A stretch of DNA of 64,000 bases from Polynucleobacter sp. UK-FUSCHL-C3 (GCF_040409815.1 NZ_CP099959.1:1488001-1552000); one strand, 5' to 3'. Positions 36,765 to 49,844 are shown, counted from the stretch's first letter. The notes: generated by a model not told the origin, from the sequence alone. Program-made: numbers and translations.

Positions 36765-39017
36765 CTAGGTGCGAACGCAGTCTACGTAGTAGCCGTTATC
36801 GCCCTCAGCGTTCTTCACGAGCCCATGAATATCGGTCTCAAATCCAGGGAACTGTTGATTAAAGTCACGGGCAAATCGCAAGTAATCAACGATTGATTTA
36901 TTAAAACGCTCCCCAGGGATTAGGAGTGGAATGCCGGGCGGATAAGGAGTTACCAGCATTGCGGTAACTCGGCCTTCTAACTCATCAATGGGCACTCGAT
37001 CAATGTCTTTATGAGCCATCTTGCTCCATGCATCAGCCGGAATCATGGCGGGTTCCATATTGGATAAATACATCTCCGTGGTCATGCGCGCTACATCACG
37101 GCTCTTATAAAAAGAATGAATCTGTGCGGAGATCTCTTGCAGGCCTACTCGTTCGTAACGTGGATGTTTTGCAACAAACTCGGGCAAGACCTTCCATAAG
37201 GGCTGGTTCTTATCAAAGTGATCCTTAAATTGCTGGAGTTCGGTCACCAAGGTGTTCCAGCGCCCTTTTGTAATGCCAATGGTGAACATAATGAAGAACG
37301 AATATAAGCCGGTCTTCTCCACGATCACGCCGTGCTCAGCAAGATATTTGGTAACAATGCTCGCCGGTATCCCAATCTCTGCAAAATTACCTTCGATATC
37401 CAGGCCAGGAGTAACGATCGAAGCTTTAATCGGATCGAGCATATTAAAGCCCTTGGCCAGATTACCAAAATCATGCCAATAGGCCTTGGGTTCTAAGATC
37501 CAATCTTCACGCGTGCCAATACCCTCATCCGCTAAATGATCGGGGCCCCAGACCTTAAACCACCAGTCAGCGCCAAGCTCATCATCCACCTTGCGCATTG
37601 CTCTACGAAAATCCAATGCTTCCGCAATCGACTCTTCCACCAAGGTGGTGCCGCCTGGTGAATCCATCATGGCAGCCGAGACATCACAGGAAGCAATAAT
37701 GGCGTACTGTGGGCTTGTTGAGGTGTGCATCAAATAAGCCTCATTAAAGCAATCGCGGTCAAGCTTACGTTCTTCAGCATCCTGCACTAAAACCTGCGAG
37801 GCTTGTGAGAGGCCCGCTAATAATTTATGAGTTGATTGGGTCGAGAACATCATGCTCTTCTTAGTGCGCTTACGGTTTTGCCCGAAAGCGTGCATATCTT
37901 GATAGAAGGGATGAAAGGCAGCGTGTGGTAACCACGCTTCATCAAAATGCAAGCTGTCTACCTTGCCATCGAGCATCGACTTGATCATCTCGACGTTATA
38001 CAAAATGCCATCATAGGTACTCTGTGTAATGGTTAATACACGGGGTACGACATTCTTATCTTTAATAAAGGGGTTGGCATCAATCTTCTTCTTGATGTTG
38101 GCCCACTCAAACTCCTCTTTGGGAATGGGACCAATAATGCCCAAATGATTCCGGGTTGGCATTAGAAACACTGGTATAGCGCCCATCATCATGATTGAAT
38201 GAATCACTGATTTATGGCAATTGCGGTCTACCAAGACCACGTCGCCTGGGGCAACGGTCGAATGCCAGACAATTTTGTTAGAGGTTGATGTGCCATTGGT
38301 GACAAAGAACAAATGGTCTGCACTAAAGATTCGGGCGGCATTGCGCTCGCTCGCCACCACGGGGCCTGTATGGTCTAGTAACTGGCCAAGCTCTTCCACC
38401 GCATTACAAACATCGGCGCGTAACATGTTCTCCCCAAAGAACTGATGGAACATCCGGCCAACAGGACTCTTTAGAAAAGCAACTCCACCCGAGTGTCCCG
38501 GGCAATGCCAAGAATAAGAGCCCTCTGAGGCATAGTGTGTGAGCGCTCGAAAGAATGGAGGGGCTAAAGAATCTAAATACACCTTCGCCTCACGAATAAT
38601 ATGGCGCGCTACGAACTCAGGAGTATCTTCGTTCATATGAATGAAGCCATGTAACTCGCGCAAGATATCGTTAGGAATGTGGCGTGAGGTCCGGGTCTCG
38701 CCGTACAAGAAGATCGGAATATCTTCATTACGCTTTCGTACCTCGACCACAAAGGATCGTAGATTGCTGATCGCAGGAAGATCACTTTCGTCTGCATCAA
38801 TTGCTGCATCAAACTCTTCATCATCAATCGACAAAATAAAGCATGATGCACGTGAGGCCTGTTGTGCAAACGAGGTGAGATCACCATAACTGGTGAGGCC
38901 AATCACCTCAATCCCCTCCCCCTCAATGGCAAGTGCTAAATCGCGAATGCCTGAACCTGAAATATTTTCAGAACGGAAGTCTTCATCAATGATGATGATC
39001 GGAAAACGAAATTTCAT
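36765..39017 (-). CDS. Arginine/lysine/ornithine decarboxylase (fold-type I, PLP)
   Basis: A 750-residue decarboxylase of the large biodegradative class. An N-terminal response-regulator-like 'wing' domain (about 1-130) precedes the aminotransferase-like core. The PLP lysine is K398 in STQSTHKLLAG, and HFDEAWLPHAAFHPFY and YSWHCPGHSGGVAF are conserved. It forms a polyamine or agmatine/cadaverine with consumption of a proton, so it may serve acid resistance or polyamine supply. Substrate cannot be set from sequence alone. It lies next to dcd, an order seen in other Burkholderiaceae. Confidence 0.9.
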   Translation of the reverse strand: MKFRFPIIIIDEDFRSENISGSGIRDLALAIEGEGIEVIGLTSYGDLTSFAQQASRASCFILSIDDEEFDAAIDADESDLPAISNLRSFVVEVRKRNEDIPIFLYGETRTSRHIPNDILRELHGFIHMNEDTPEFVARHIIREAKVYLDSLAPPFFRALTHYASEGSYSWHCPGHSGGVAFLKSPVGRMFHQFFGENMLRADVCNAVEELGQLLDHTGPVVASERNAARIFSADHLFFVTNGTSTSNKIVWHSTVAPGDVVLVDRNCHKSVIHSIMMMGAIPVFLMPTRNHLGIIGPIPKEEFEWANIKKKIDANPFIKDKNVVPRVLTITQSTYDGILYNVEMIKSMLDGKVDSLHFDEAWLPHAAFHPFYQDMHAFGQNRKRTKKSMMFSTQSTHKLLAGLSQASQVLVQDAEERKLDRDCFNEAYLMHTSTSPQYAIIASCDVSAAMMDSPGGTTLVEESIAEALDFRRAMRKVDDELGADWWFKVWGPDHLADEGIGTREDWILEPKAYWHDFGNLAKGFNMLDPIKASIVTPGLDIEGNFAEIGIPASIVTKYLAEHGVIVEKTGLYSFFIMFTIGITKGRWNTLVTELQQFKDHFDKNQPLWKVLPEFVAKHPRYERVGLQEISAQIHSFYKSRDVARMTTEMYLSNMEPAMIPADAWSKMAHKDIDRVPIDELEGRVTAMLVTPYPPGIPLLIPGERFNKSIVDYLRFARDFNQQFPGFETDIHGLVKNAEGDNGYYVDCVRT

Positions 39018-39022
39018 GATGA

Positions 39023-39589
39023 CTAGGTCTTTGGTAGGGTAACGCCGTGCTGACCTTGGTATTTGCCGCCGCGGTCTTTATAGGAGGTGCCACACACTTC
39101 ATCGCTCTCGAAGAAAAGTACTTGAGCGCACCCTTCGCCTGCATAAATTTTGGCAGGCAATGGGGTCGTGTTTGAGAACTCGAGGGTGACATACCCCTCC
39201 CACTCTGGCTCAAATGGTGTGACGTTCACGATAATGCCGCAACGTGCATAGGTGCTTTTACCCACACAGATAGTTAAGACACTTCGCGGGATCTTGAAAT
39301 ACTCCACTGTCCGCGCCAATGCAAAGGAGTTGGGCGGGATGATACAGACATCACCCTTGAAATCCACAAACGATTTTTCATCAAACTGCTTAGGATCAAC
39401 AATGGTGCTGTTGATGTTCGTAAAGATCTTGAACTCGTCGGCACAGCGAATGTCATAGCCATAGCTGGAGGTGCCATAACTCACAATTTTTTGGCCGGCG
39501 TCATTAGTGCGGATCTGGCCAGGCTCGAAGGGGCTAATCATCCCTTCCTCTGCCATCCGCCGTATCCAGTGATCAGATTTAATAGTCAT
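39023..39589 (-). CDS. dcd: dCTP deaminase
   Basis: A 188-residue Dcd. The trimer-forming, nucleotide-binding segments [15 protein letters not shown] and [18 protein letters not shown] (with the catalytic glutamate region) are present. It deaminates dCTP to dUTP for thymidylate synthesis. It ends 6 bases before the decarboxylase start on the same strand; the two are probably co-transcribed. Confidence 0.96.
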   Translation of the reverse strand: MTIKSDHWIRRMAEEGMISPFEPGQIRTNDAGQKIVSYGTSSYGYDIRCADEFKIFTNINSTIVDPKQFDEKSFVDFKGDVCIIPPNSFALARTVEYFKIPRSVLTICVGKSTYARCGIIVNVTPFEPEWEGYVTLEFSNTTPLPAKIYAGEGCAQVLFFESDEVCGTSYKDRGGKYQGQHGVTLPKT

Positions 39590-39644
39590 GGCGGGATTGT
39601 AAGACTTTCATGCCCAACTGGGCAGAAGCGGGGGCTTTAAAGGC

Positions 39645-40484
39645 CTAGCTTGTCTGAAAAACCACACGCTCTGGGGCGTTATAGATCTCAAAGTGCTTAC
39701 CCGAACAGCGGGACAGTAAGGTCAGGTGGGTCTTGCGAGCCAGTTCTAAGCCCATTTGCGTGACCCCAGAACGGGTGAGTAGGAAGGGAATACCCATCTG
39801 AGCCCCCTTGATCACCATCTCGGAGGTCAGGCGGCCAGTGGTAAAGAAAATCAGGTCATCGCCTTGACGGTTTGCCAACCACATCAGGCCCGAGATCGAA
39901 TCCACAGCATTATGACGGCCAACATCCTCGATTAGATGAAGGAGCTGCACCTTTTCTCCGGCGCGCTCAAACACCGCACAGGCGTGTACTGAGCCTGCTT
40001 TTTTGTAGATGGTTTCATGTGCCCGAATCTGCTCTAGCAGATCTACAATCGCAGCTTGATGAAGTTTAGGACCCTCTGGTAAGCGAATTTGTGCCATATC
40101 TTCCATCAGGCCCCCGAACATGGTGCCCTGACCACAGCCAGTGGTCACCACCCGTTTGCTGGTGATTGCCTCGATATCGACAGTGCTTCGCCGTGTTTTA
40201 ACTGCCGCAGAATCGGTTTCCCAATCCACCTGGATACTTTCGATATCTTCGGGCGACTCCACCAAACGTTGATTGCGTAAATAGCCCAATACCAGGGCCT
40301 CAGGAGCAGATCCCAGGGTCATTAAGGTGACAACCTCTCGTTTGTCGAGATAAATGGTCAGAGAGCGCTCACCGGGGATAAACGTAGGCTTGCGACGCCC
40401 CAACTCGTCGATAATCTCCACCTCATGTACCACCGGTACGGAGGCATTACTCATTGTGATTGGGTGTTCCCCGCTTGCAGCCAT
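39645..40484 (-). CDS. fdhD: Formate dehydrogenase accessory sulfurtransferase FdhD
   Basis: A 279-residue FdhD that transfers sulfur to the molybdenum-bisMGD cofactor of formate dehydrogenase. The sulfur-carrying Cys is C117 in TTGCGQGT; the second Cys of the E. coli C-x-x-C is replaced, as CGQG. The LLHLIEDVGRHNAVDSISG segment and FFTTGRLTSEMV are family hallmarks. A GGAG sits 5 bases before the ATG. No formate dehydrogenase genes are in the window. The gene is divergent from metG and lies about 4 kb from the formate-producing oxalate genes. Confidence 0.93.
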   Translation of the reverse strand: MAASGEHPITMSNASVPVVHEVEIIDELGRRKPTFIPGERSLTIYLDKREVVTLMTLGSAPEALVLGYLRNQRLVESPEDIESIQVDWETDSAAVKTRRSTVDIEAITSKRVVTTGCGQGTMFGGLMEDMAQIRLPEGPKLHQAAIVDLLEQIRAHETIYKKAGSVHACAVFERAGEKVQLLHLIEDVGRHNAVDSISGLMWLANRQGDDLIFFTTGRLTSEMVIKGAQMGIPFLLTRSGVTQMGLELARKTHLTLLSRCSGKHFEIYNAPERVVFQTS

Positions 40485-40603
40485 TGTGTCTCCATGATGC
40501 CAAACTAAACCCTATTTTGAGCTTATTTTGATCATTTAACCATTGTTGCCGACCATCACTTTAACCGCAGACTAAAATCATTGCTGAATCGATAAACATA
40601 AAT

Positions 40604-42262
40604 ATGCGTCAACTTCTAGTCACTTCCGCCCTGCCCTATGCCAATGGCCAAATCCACATTGGTCATTTGGTGGAATACGTACAAACCGATATTTGGGTGC
40701 GCTTTCAGAGAATGCGTGGTCATGAGGTCCATTATGTGGGCGCCGATGATACGCATGGTACGCCGATCATGTTGCGCGCTGAGAAAGAAGGGATCAGCCC
40801 CAAAGAGCTCATTGATAAGGTCTGGCATGAGCACAAGCGAGACTTCGATCACTTTTTAATTTCTTTCGATCACTACTACACCACCGATAGCCCTGAAAAT
40901 GAGATGCTCTCACGCGAGATCTACCTCAAATTACGCGATGCCGGTTTAATTGAGAAGTGCGCGATTGAGCAAGCCTACGATCCCGTTAAAGAAATGTTTC
41001 TGCCAGATCGTTTCATTAAAGGTAACTGTCCAAAATGCGGTGCCGCCGATCAATATGGCGATTCTTGTGAAAAATGCGGCGCCACTTATGCACCAACCGA
41101 TCTCAAAAATCCGTATTCGGTGGTGAGCGGCGCCACCCCCATTCGAAAAGTATCGGATCATTATTTTTTCAAGCTGTCAGACCCCCGTTGCGAATCCTTT
41201 CTTAGGGAGTGGACTCAAGTAAAGACCCCCTTACAAAGCGAAGCAAAAAATAAGATGAAAGAATGGGTTGGCATTGATGGAGATAGCAAGCTGGGTGACT
41301 GGGACATCTCACGCGATGCGCCTTACTTCGGCTTTGAGATCCCCGATGCACCGGGTAAATATTTTTATGTCTGGCTCGATGCCCCGATTGGCTACTACGC
41401 CAGCTTTCTGAAGTACTGCAAGGCTAAGGGTCTGAGCTTTGATGATTGGGTTAAGCCTGACAGCAAGACTGAGCAATACCATTTCATTGGTAAAGATATT
41501 TTGTATTTCCACACTCTATTCTGGCCGGCAACCCTGCATTTTTCTGGTTACCGTACCCCCACCAATATCTTTGCTCATGGCTTCTTAACAGTGGATGGTG
41601 AGAAGATGAGCAAATCACGGGGCACCTTGATATCTGCACATAGTGTGATTGAAGCAGGCCTTAATCCTGAATGGTTCCGCTATTACTTTGCGACCAAGTT
41701 AAATGCCAGCATGGAAGATCTTGATCTCAATTTGCAGGATTTTGTGGCGCGTGTTAATAGTGATCTCTTAGGTAAGTACATCAATATCGCGAGTCGTAGC
41801 GCTGGATTTTTAGTAAAACGCTTTGAGGGTCGAGTCTCCGATAGCGCCATGGCTCATCCCCTTCTTAGCACCATCACCAATGCAAATACAAGTATTGCTG
41901 AACTGTATGAGTCACGGGAATATGCCAAAGCAATTCGCCAGGTCATGGAACTGGCTGATCTAGTGAATGGCTTTGTGGATGAGAACAAACCATGGGATCT
42001 AGCTAAAGATCCTGCCCGCAGTGATCAACTGCATGAGGTTTGTAGCGTTATCCTCGAGTCCTTCCGCTGCTTGAGCCTTTACCTCAAGCCCGTATTGCCC
42101 CAGCTCGTTGCCAATGTAGAGATTTTCTTGGGAGTGCCAACAATGCAATGGCAGGATATCCAAACCCCCTTGCAGAGCAGTTCGCCGATTCAACCCTACA
42201 AACATTTGATGACGCGGGTTGAGCAAACCCAGCTTGACGAACTACTAAAACTCAATCTTTAA
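40604..42262 (+). CDS. metG: Methionyl-tRNA synthetase
   Basis: A 552-residue class I synthetase. HIGH appears as HIGH at 18-21 and KMSKS at 334-338; the zinc knuckle has two pairs, CPKCG and CEKCG (about residues 144-164). The catalytic core and anticodon-binding helical domain are complete, but the protein stops there: the C-terminal EMAP/Trbp111-like tRNA-binding domain found in many longer MetG enzymes (about 680-720 residues) is absent, and nothing resembling it follows. It is divergent from fdhD and followed by DUF3460. Confidence 0.96.
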   Translation: MRQLLVTSALPYANGQIHIGHLVEYVQTDIWVRFQRMRGHEVHYVGADDTHGTPIMLRAEKEGISPKELIDKVWHEHKRDFDHFLISFDHYYTTDSPENEMLSREIYLKLRDAGLIEKCAIEQAYDPVKEMFLPDRFIKGNCPKCGAADQYGDSCEKCGATYAPTDLKNPYSVVSGATPIRKVSDHYFFKLSDPRCESFLREWTQVKTPLQSEAKNKMKEWVGIDGDSKLGDWDISRDAPYFGFEIPDAPGKYFYVWLDAPIGYYASFLKYCKAKGLSFDDWVKPDSKTEQYHFIGKDILYFHTLFWPATLHFSGYRTPTNIFAHGFLTVDGEKMSKSRGTLISAHSVIEAGLNPEWFRYYFATKLNASMEDLDLNLQDFVARVNSDLLGKYINIASRSAGFLVKRFEGRVSDSAMAHPLLSTITNANTSIAELYESREYAKAIRQVMELADLVNGFVDENKPWDLAKDPARSDQLHEVCSVILESFRCLSLYLKPVLPQLVANVEIFLGVPTMQWQDIQTPLQSSSPIQPYKHLMTRVEQTQLDELLKLNL

Positions 42263-42331
42263 GGCCCCATCCAAAAATCGTTAATAATGGGGGGTAGTAG
42301 ATTCTGTTTTATTCCATAACCTATTGATTTT

Positions 42332-42512
42332 ATGAAGAAATATAAATCTCAAGTCACTCAATTTTTGGAGCAACTCAAGGCCCAAAAACCGCATCTCGAA
42401 CAATCGCAGCGAGAAGGTCGAGCCCTATTATGGGATAAAACTCCTCAAAACCCCGAAGAGATGCGACGCACCAAACTAGCCCGCATTAAACAGCGTTCTT
42501 ACGTTTACAGTA

Positions 42513-42520
<8 letters not shown>
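42332..42520 (+). CDS. DUF3460 family protein
   Basis: A 62-residue basic, helical protein that matches the betaproteobacterial DUF3460 family: YKSQVTQFLEQLKAQKPHLE, then GRALLWDKTPQN and RIKQRSYVY. Function is unknown. It is placed before scpA and panC as in many Burkholderiales and overlaps the scpA start by 8 bases, so the three genes form one translationally coupled unit. Confidence 0.9.
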
Positions 42521-44227
<1,707 letters not shown>

Positions 44228-44228
44228 G

Positions 44229-45164
44229 CTAGGCGTCAAAGAACTGGCCAAGTTGCAATCCTAACGAAGCGCTGAGTTCTGCTCCAGACACCTTACTTCC
44301 TTTACCTACCTTAGCTTTTAGGATCTCGATCTGACCGCCATGACAGGCGACCTTAAACGAATCATTGCCGATCTCAACAATCTCGCCAGGCTTACCTTTG
44401 ACTGATCCAAAAGTTGCTGTGACATGTTTGCGCACATCATAGATTTGGACCTTCTCACCATTTAATGGAGTCCATGCGCCCGGCGCCGGATTACAGGCAC
44501 GAATCAAGTTATATATCTGGTTAACATGATTTGACCAATGAATGCGTGCGGCCGCCTGATCGAACCAACCTTCATAATTAGCCTGTGACTCGTCTTGCAC
44601 AATCTCTTTATGTTTACCTGCTGCCACTAAATCAGCAGCCTCTAGCAATGCTTGGATACCTAATGGGAAAAGGTGGTTGAAGTAAACCTGACCTAGTGTG
44701 TCATCGGGTCCGATCGGAGCCTCTTTTTGCAAAATGATTTCGCCCTCGTCCAAACCATCAGAGGGGCGAAAAATAGTTAAGCCGGTTTTGGTCTCGCCCA
44801 ATGCAATCGACCATCCAATCGCACTGGGGCCGCGATACTTAGGCAGCAAGGAAGGGTGATACTGAATGGTTCCAAAGCGGGGGATCTTGACTAAATCTTG
44901 CGGCACAAATTGCAATACATAAGCCATCACACAAATATCGGCCTTGCTATCACGCATCGCTTGGGCAGCCTCTGGACCTTTCAGGCTCGGAAATTGCAGC
45001 ATGGTAAGACCGCGGGCTAATGCGGTCTCCTTTAAGATCTCAGGCTTAGTCGCCTTGGGATTATCAGGAGGACAAAATACAGCAACGACTTCATCGCCCC
45101 GCTCTAAAAATGCCTCTAGGGCTGCCTTACCAAAGTCTTGACTACCAATCAGAGCCACGCGCAT
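44229..45164 (-). CDS. Formyltransferase like the hydrolase domain of 10-formyl-THF dehydrogenase
   Basis: A 311-residue two-domain formyltransferase (hydrolase-type N-domain, 1-200; Fmt C-like domain, about 205-310). It differs from Met-tRNA formyltransferase and instead resembles the N-terminal hydrolase domain of vertebrate ALDH1L1: IQYHPSLLPKYRGPSAIGW (H103), SDGLDEGEIILQKE (D139) and YEGWFDQAAARIHW. Fmt has N-x-H at the first site; here it is Q-Y-H. The likely reaction is transfer or hydrolysis of the formyl group of 10-formyl-THF. It is the last gene of the oxalate run, 1 base after the frc paralogue, hinting that formate or formyl-CoA carbon is balanced through folate. A true fmt gene is elsewhere. 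Confidence 0.82.
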   Translation of the reverse strand: MRVALIGSQDFGKAALEAFLERGDEVVAVFCPPDNPKATKPEILKETALARGLTMLQFPSLKGPEAAQAMRDSKADICVMAYVLQFVPQDLVKIPRFGTIQYHPSLLPKYRGPSAIGWSIALGETKTGLTIFRPSDGLDEGEIILQKEAPIGPDDTLGQVYFNHLFPLGIQALLEAADLVAAGKHKEIVQDESQANYEGWFDQAAARIHWSNHVNQIYNLIRACNPAPGAWTPLNGEKVQIYDVRKHVTATFGSVKGKPGEIVEIGNDSFKVACHGGQIEILKAKVGKGSKVSGAELSASLGLQLGQFFDA

Positions 45165-45165
45165 A

Positions 45166-46413
45166 TTAGATTACTTTCTTGTGGCGTAAATCAATCAATT
45201 GATCGACATTAAATCCTAACTCTTGCAAGATCTCATCGGTATGTTCGCCCAATAATGGCGATCGGATCACTTCCGTTGGACTGTCGGATAGCTTAATGGG
45301 ATTGCCGACAGTCAGGTACTTGCCGCGGATTGGATGATCTACCTCAACCACGGTACCCGTTGCTCGTAGTGCGGGCTCCTCCGCAATTTCTTTCATGGAT
45401 AAGATCGGACCACACGGCACATCGTATTTATTGAGAATATTCATCACCTCAAACTTGGTTAAGGTCATGGTCCATTTCTCGATCTCTGCAAAGATACCCA
45501 TCAAACGGGGTAAGCGCGCCATTGGCGAAGCATAATCTTTATCGGTAATCCAATCCTCGCGACCAATAACCTTACAAATTGCCTCCCAAACAGCTGCCTG
45601 CACGACAACATAAATATAAGAATTAGGGTCCGTTTCCCAGCCTTTGCATTTCAGAATCCAGCCAGGCTGTCCCCCGCCCGATGCATTTCCAGCACGGGGC
45701 ACTGCATCACCAAACTTGCCGTTGGGAAACTGGGGATATTCTTGCATCGTACCGTTACGATCCAGGCGCTGTTGATCGCGTAGCTTTACGCGACACAGAT
45801 TTAATACAGCATCTTGCATCGCGGCATTAACCTTCTGACCCTTACCAGAATGAGTACGGTGATATAGCGCGGTCACAATCCCCAACGCAAGGTGCAAACC
45901 AGTACCGCTATCACCAATCTGAGCGCCAGTAACTAGAGGTGGGCCATCATCAAATCCTGTAGTGGATGCTGAGCCGCCAGCACATTGGGCAACGTTCTCA
46001 TAAACCTTGCAGTCCTCATAGGGACCGGGGCCAAAGCCTTTGATCGAGGCCATGATCATGCCCGGATTGAGCGATTGGATATGCTCCCAAGTAAAACCCA
46101 TGCGATCCAAGGCGCCGGGTGCGAAGTTCTCAACCAAAACATCGCACTTCTTGATTAAGCGCTCCAGAATGTCTTTACCTTCAGGTGTTTTAGTGTTTAC
46201 TGTGATCGAACGCTTGTTGTGGTTCAGCATAGTGAAATACAAACTATCCGCATCAGGAATGTCTTGTAATTGATTACGGGTAGCATCCCCTTCGCCCGAG
46301 CGCTCTACCTTAATAACGTCTGCGCCAAACCAAGCGAGTAGCTGCGTGCAGGTTGGTCCTGATTGAACATGGGTGAAATCAAGGATCTTGATCCCCTCAA
46401 GTGCTTTTGCCAT
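45166..46413 (-). CDS. frc: Formyl-CoA:oxalate CoA-transferase paralogue 2
   Basis: A 415-residue family III CoA-transferase. The catalytic aspartate corresponds to D168 in [14 protein letters not shown]. It is very similar to the upstream paralogue across its length, but lacks one residue near 131 (GPGPYEDCK versus DGHSYEDLK), and it carries Cys-rich differences. It moves CoA from formyl-CoA to oxalate, or it may act on a related acid such as a different dicarboxylate. It follows a terminator, so it has its own promoter in the 221-base gap, and is followed by the formyltransferase. Confidence 0.88.
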   Translation of the reverse strand: MAKALEGIKILDFTHVQSGPTCTQLLAWFGADVIKVERSGEGDATRNQLQDIPDADSLYFTMLNHNKRSITVNTKTPEGKDILERLIKKCDVLVENFAPGALDRMGFTWEHIQSLNPGMIMASIKGFGPGPYEDCKVYENVAQCAGGSASTTGFDDGPPLVTGAQIGDSGTGLHLALGIVTALYHRTHSGKGQKVNAAMQDAVLNLCRVKLRDQQRLDRNGTMQEYPQFPNGKFGDAVPRAGNASGGGQPGWILKCKGWETDPNSYIYVVVQAAVWEAICKVIGREDWITDKDYASPMARLPRLMGIFAEIEKWTMTLTKFEVMNILNKYDVPCGPILSMKEIAEEPALRATGTVVEVDHPIRGKYLTVGNPIKLSDSPTEVIRSPLLGEHTDEILQELGFNVDQLIDLRHKKVI

Positions 46414-46580
46414 AAAAAAGTCCTAAGAAAAGTATGAAATTTTGATTAAATCCATTTTACCAGCGCCAGTATTGGCTGAAATAGGCCGTTGACCCAAAAT
46501 TGGAAAAGGGGCTAGAAACTAGATGGGCTATGACATTTTCCCAGTCTGACCCTGTAAATGTCTTAACGAGTGGTAAAAAA

Positions 46581-46605
46581 AATGGCGCCCGATTGAGGCG
46601 CCATT
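46581..46605 (-). terminator. Terminator between the two frc genes
   Basis: A 9-bp stem (AATGGCGCC at 46581-46589 with GGCGCCATT at 46597-46605), followed on the minus strand by eight T residues. It ends the oxc-frc transcript before the second frc gene. Confidence 0.88.
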
Positions 46606-46634
46606 CTTAAAAAACCGAAGTAAAACTAGCTAAA

Positions 46635-47885
46635 TTACACAGCCTTAGCGGTATGCAAATGAGCAATTTGCTCTTTGGAGTATCCCAAATCAGTCAGGAC
46701 CTCATCGGTGTGCTCACCCAATACTGGAGATGGCTTAACCTCTACCTTTAGCTCAGAGAACTTGATTGGGCTACCAATGGTTAGGTACTTACCGCGCACC
46801 TTGTGATCGACTTCCACGATTGATCCGCTCTCGCGAAGATCGGGAGACTCCGCAAGTTCTTTCATCGACAACACTGGTGAGCACGGAATATCAAACTTAC
46901 GCAAGATGTCAACTGCCTCATACTTGGTCTTATCTTTTAACCAATCTTCAATGGTGGCGAAGATGTCAAAAATCTTATCCTGACGAGCTTGCGCAGTCAT
47001 GTAGGCTGGATCGGTCGCCCACTCTGGTTTGCCCAATGCCTTGGTAATTGGTTCCCAAGCATGTCCCTGAATCGTGAAATAAATATAGGCATTAGGATCA
47101 GTCTCCCAGCCTTTGCACTTTAAGACCCAGCCTGGCTGTCCACCACCGCCGGCATTACCACCGCGGGGTACGACATCACTAAACTTGCCATGAGGATATT
47201 GTGGATATTCTTCAAGGTAACCAACACGGTCAAGACGCTGCTGATCACGCAACTTCACGCGACAGAGGTTCAATACGGCATCTTGCATCGAGCAAGCAAC
47301 CTTTTGTCCTTTACCAGTCTTCTGACGATGCATCAATGCGGTCAAAATACCAATAGCTAAGTGCATACCAGTATTGCTGTCGCCCAAGGCAGCGGCTGAA
47401 ACGGTTGGAGGGCCATCCCAGAAACCAGTAGTTGAGGCAGCACCACCGGCGCACTGAGCTACGTTCTCATAAACCTTGAGGTCTTCATAAGAGTGGCCAT
47501 CTGAGAAGCCTTTCACAGAAGCCAAAATCATTTTGGGGTTCAGTTCCATGATGCGCTCCCATGAGAATCCCATGCGATCTAGGGCGCCTGGTCCAAAGTT
47601 CTCTACCATGACATCCGAAACCTTGATCAACTTCTCCAGTACCTCTTTACCCTCAGCTGTTTTGGTATCAAGTGTTAAAGAACGCTTATTACCATTGAGC
47701 ATGGTGAAGTACAACGCATCCGCGTCTGGAATGTCGCGCAATTGACTGCGTGTTACGTCACCAGATCCTGGACGCTCAACCTTAATTACATCGGCACCAT
47801 AAAAGCCCAGTAACTGAGTACATGCTGGTCCAGCTTGCACGTGGGTGAAATCGATAATACGAATTCCGTCTAGTGGTTTGGTCAT
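46635..47885 (-). CDS. frc: Formyl-CoA:oxalate CoA-transferase paralogue 1
   Basis: A 416-residue enzyme whose numbering coincides with the Oxalobacter formigenes Frc: the catalytic D169 lies in [15 protein letters not shown], and [12 protein letters not shown] and the GGGGQPGW glycine loop are present. It exchanges CoA between formyl-CoA and oxalate to supply oxalyl-CoA to Oxc. It lies 37 bases after oxc on the same strand and has a GGAG-like site before the ATG. Confidence 0.95.
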   Translation of the reverse strand: MTKPLDGIRIIDFTHVQAGPACTQLLGFYGADVIKVERPGSGDVTRSQLRDIPDADALYFTMLNGNKRSLTLDTKTAEGKEVLEKLIKVSDVMVENFGPGALDRMGFSWERIMELNPKMILASVKGFSDGHSYEDLKVYENVAQCAGGAASTTGFWDGPPTVSAAALGDSNTGMHLAIGILTALMHRQKTGKGQKVACSMQDAVLNLCRVKLRDQQRLDRVGYLEEYPQYPHGKFSDVVPRGGNAGGGGQPGWVLKCKGWETDPNAYIYFTIQGHAWEPITKALGKPEWATDPAYMTAQARQDKIFDIFATIEDWLKDKTKYEAVDILRKFDIPCSPVLSMKELAESPDLRESGSIVEVDHKVRGKYLTIGSPIKFSELKVEVKPSPVLGEHTDEVLTDLGYSKEQIAHLHTAKAV

Positions 47886-47922
47886 CTTGAATCTCCTTTG
47901 GACTCTAAATCAATTAATCAGA

Positions 47923-49698
47923 TTACTTCTTTGTTGCTGTCGATGCCGGATTTAGATTGGTTAAACGACCGCTCTCGGTTCCAGCAGTTTCATCAATCAC
48001 CGCATTAATTACCGTTGGCTTACCAGAAGCCAGTGACTGGTTCAATGCATCCATCAGCTCTTGTGGGGTGGTGGCATTAAAGCCAACCCCGCCAAAGGCT
48101 TCCATCATCTTGTCGTAACGAGCGTTCTTCACAAACACAGTTGGTGCTACATCAGCACCACCGGTTGGATTAACGTCAGTACCGCGATACACACCGTTGT
48201 TGTTAAAGACAACTGTGATGATCGGTAGGTTGTAACGGCAGATGGTTTCAAGCTCCATTCCGCTAAAGCCAAAAGCACTATCGCCCTCAATCGCTATCAC
48301 AGGCTGCTTGCTGACAACTGCAGCACCAATGGCATAACCCATGCCAATACCCATAATGCCCCAGGTTCCAGAGTCAAAGCGCTTGCGTGGCTTATACATA
48401 TTGACGATACTTCTGGCGTAGTCCAATGTATTGGCACCTTCGTTCACGATATTTACATCGGGATTGGCTTTCACAACATCCCGAATGACGCGTAAGGCAC
48501 TGTGGAAGTTCATTGGGGATGGGTTCTTAGAAAGAGTCTCCTCCATCTTCGCAATATTCTTATCGCTCTTTTCTTTAATTGCGCTAAGCCACTCTGAACT
48601 TGGCTTAGGAACGCTAGCTATCTGCTTCAAAAGCTCATTAACACAGGAGCCAACATCTCCAATCACCGGTGCAGCGATCGGGACGTTGCTATCAATCTCA
48701 GTTGGTGCAATATCAATCTGAATAAATTTCTTCAAATGGTTGCCCCAGGTCTTGCCCTTACCGTGAGCCAAGAGCCAGTTCAAACGGGCACCGATCAACA
48801 TGACCGTATCTGCTTCTGACAATACGAATGAGCGGGCTGCAGATGCGCATTGTGGATGCGTATCGGGCAGCAAGCCTTTGGCCATCGACATGGGCAAATA
48901 TGGAATACCAGACTTCTCAACTAAATCTTTGATCTCCTGATCAGCTTGAGCATATGCCGCACCCTTACCTAGAAGAATTAAAGGACGCTTGGCTGATTTC
49001 AATACATCAATAGCGCGCTTTACTGCGTCTGCTGCAGGTATTTGCTTTGGGGCCGCATCAATGACGCGGAATAAAGACTCTTTACCCTTTTGAGCAGGAA
49101 TGCTTTGACCTAAAAGCTGGGCAGGAAGATCCAAGTAAACGCCACCTGGACGACCAGATACCGCTGCACGAATTGCACGCGCTACACCAATGGCAATATC
49201 TTCAGCCTTATTAACACGATAAGAAGCTTTGGCGTATGGTTTGGCCGCATTGAGCTGATCCATCTCTTCATAATCGCCTTGCTGTAAATCCACAATCTCG
49301 CGCTCGCTGGAGCCAGAGATCAAAATCATGGGGAAGCAATTTGTGGTGGCATTAGCGAGTGCGGTTAAGCCATTCAAAAATCCTGGGGCAGAAACCGTTA
49401 AGCAGATGCCAGGCTTTTGAGTCATGTAACCAGCGATCGATGCTGCATTACCGGCATGTTGCTCGTGACGAAATCCAATAAATCGCATTCCCTCTGCCTG
49501 CGCCAAGCGTGCAAGGTCTGTAATGGGAATACCAACCAAGCCGAAGATGGTGTCAATATCATTTGCTTTCAGAGCATCGATCACCAGATGAAAACCATCA
49601 GTTAATGGGGCGTCTTCTGCCGTACTGTTTGCAGAATGCTCTTTGGTCGCTGTCAACATAAGCTTGTCTCTCTCATTGGGATTGGTGGTCTTCAACAT
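47923..49698 (-). CDS. oxc: Oxalyl-CoA decarboxylase
   Basis: A thiamine diphosphate enzyme of 591 residues from the first ATG, or 578 from a second ATG (49657-49659). The first has AAGGAGG only two bases away, unusually close; the family begins near [18 protein letters not shown], so both are possible. Landmarks are the catalytic Glu in [17 protein letters not shown], and the cofactor segment [19 protein letters not shown] with GDS in place of GDG as in known Oxc. It decarboxylates oxalyl-CoA to formyl-CoA and CO2. With frc it makes oxalate breakdown possible. Confidence 0.96.
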   Translation of the reverse strand: MLKTTNPNERDKLMLTATKEHSANSTAEDAPLTDGFHLVIDALKANDIDTIFGLVGIPITDLARLAQAEGMRFIGFRHEQHAGNAASIAGYMTQKPGICLTVSAPGFLNGLTALANATTNCFPMILISGSSEREIVDLQQGDYEEMDQLNAAKPYAKASYRVNKAEDIAIGVARAIRAAVSGRPGGVYLDLPAQLLGQSIPAQKGKESLFRVIDAAPKQIPAADAVKRAIDVLKSAKRPLILLGKGAAYAQADQEIKDLVEKSGIPYLPMSMAKGLLPDTHPQCASAARSFVLSEADTVMLIGARLNWLLAHGKGKTWGNHLKKFIQIDIAPTEIDSNVPIAAPVIGDVGSCVNELLKQIASVPKPSSEWLSAIKEKSDKNIAKMEETLSKNPSPMNFHSALRVIRDVVKANPDVNIVNEGANTLDYARSIVNMYKPRKRFDSGTWGIMGIGMGYAIGAAVVSKQPVIAIEGDSAFGFSGMELETICRYNLPIITVVFNNNGVYRGTDVNPTGGADVAPTVFVKNARYDKMMEAFGGVGFNATTPQELMDALNQSLASGKPTVINAVIDETAGTESGRLTNLNPASTATKK

Positions 49699-49844
49699 TA
49701 CCTCCTTAAAAAAGGGTCTCAGTTGAACTGAGACGAATCTTAGGTCTGCGCGGGTGGATCAGCATTGACTTTCGTCAATTTCCCCTAAAATCCAATAAAT
49801 ACTTAGGGTTAGCTCGTATTTCATGGGCCCAAAACTCTGATGAC

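Noticed and set aside
42265..42291. CCCCAT...ATGGGG pairing after metG as a terminator
   Set aside because: Only six pairs with a 15-base loop, and no T-run follows; too weak to list as a terminator.
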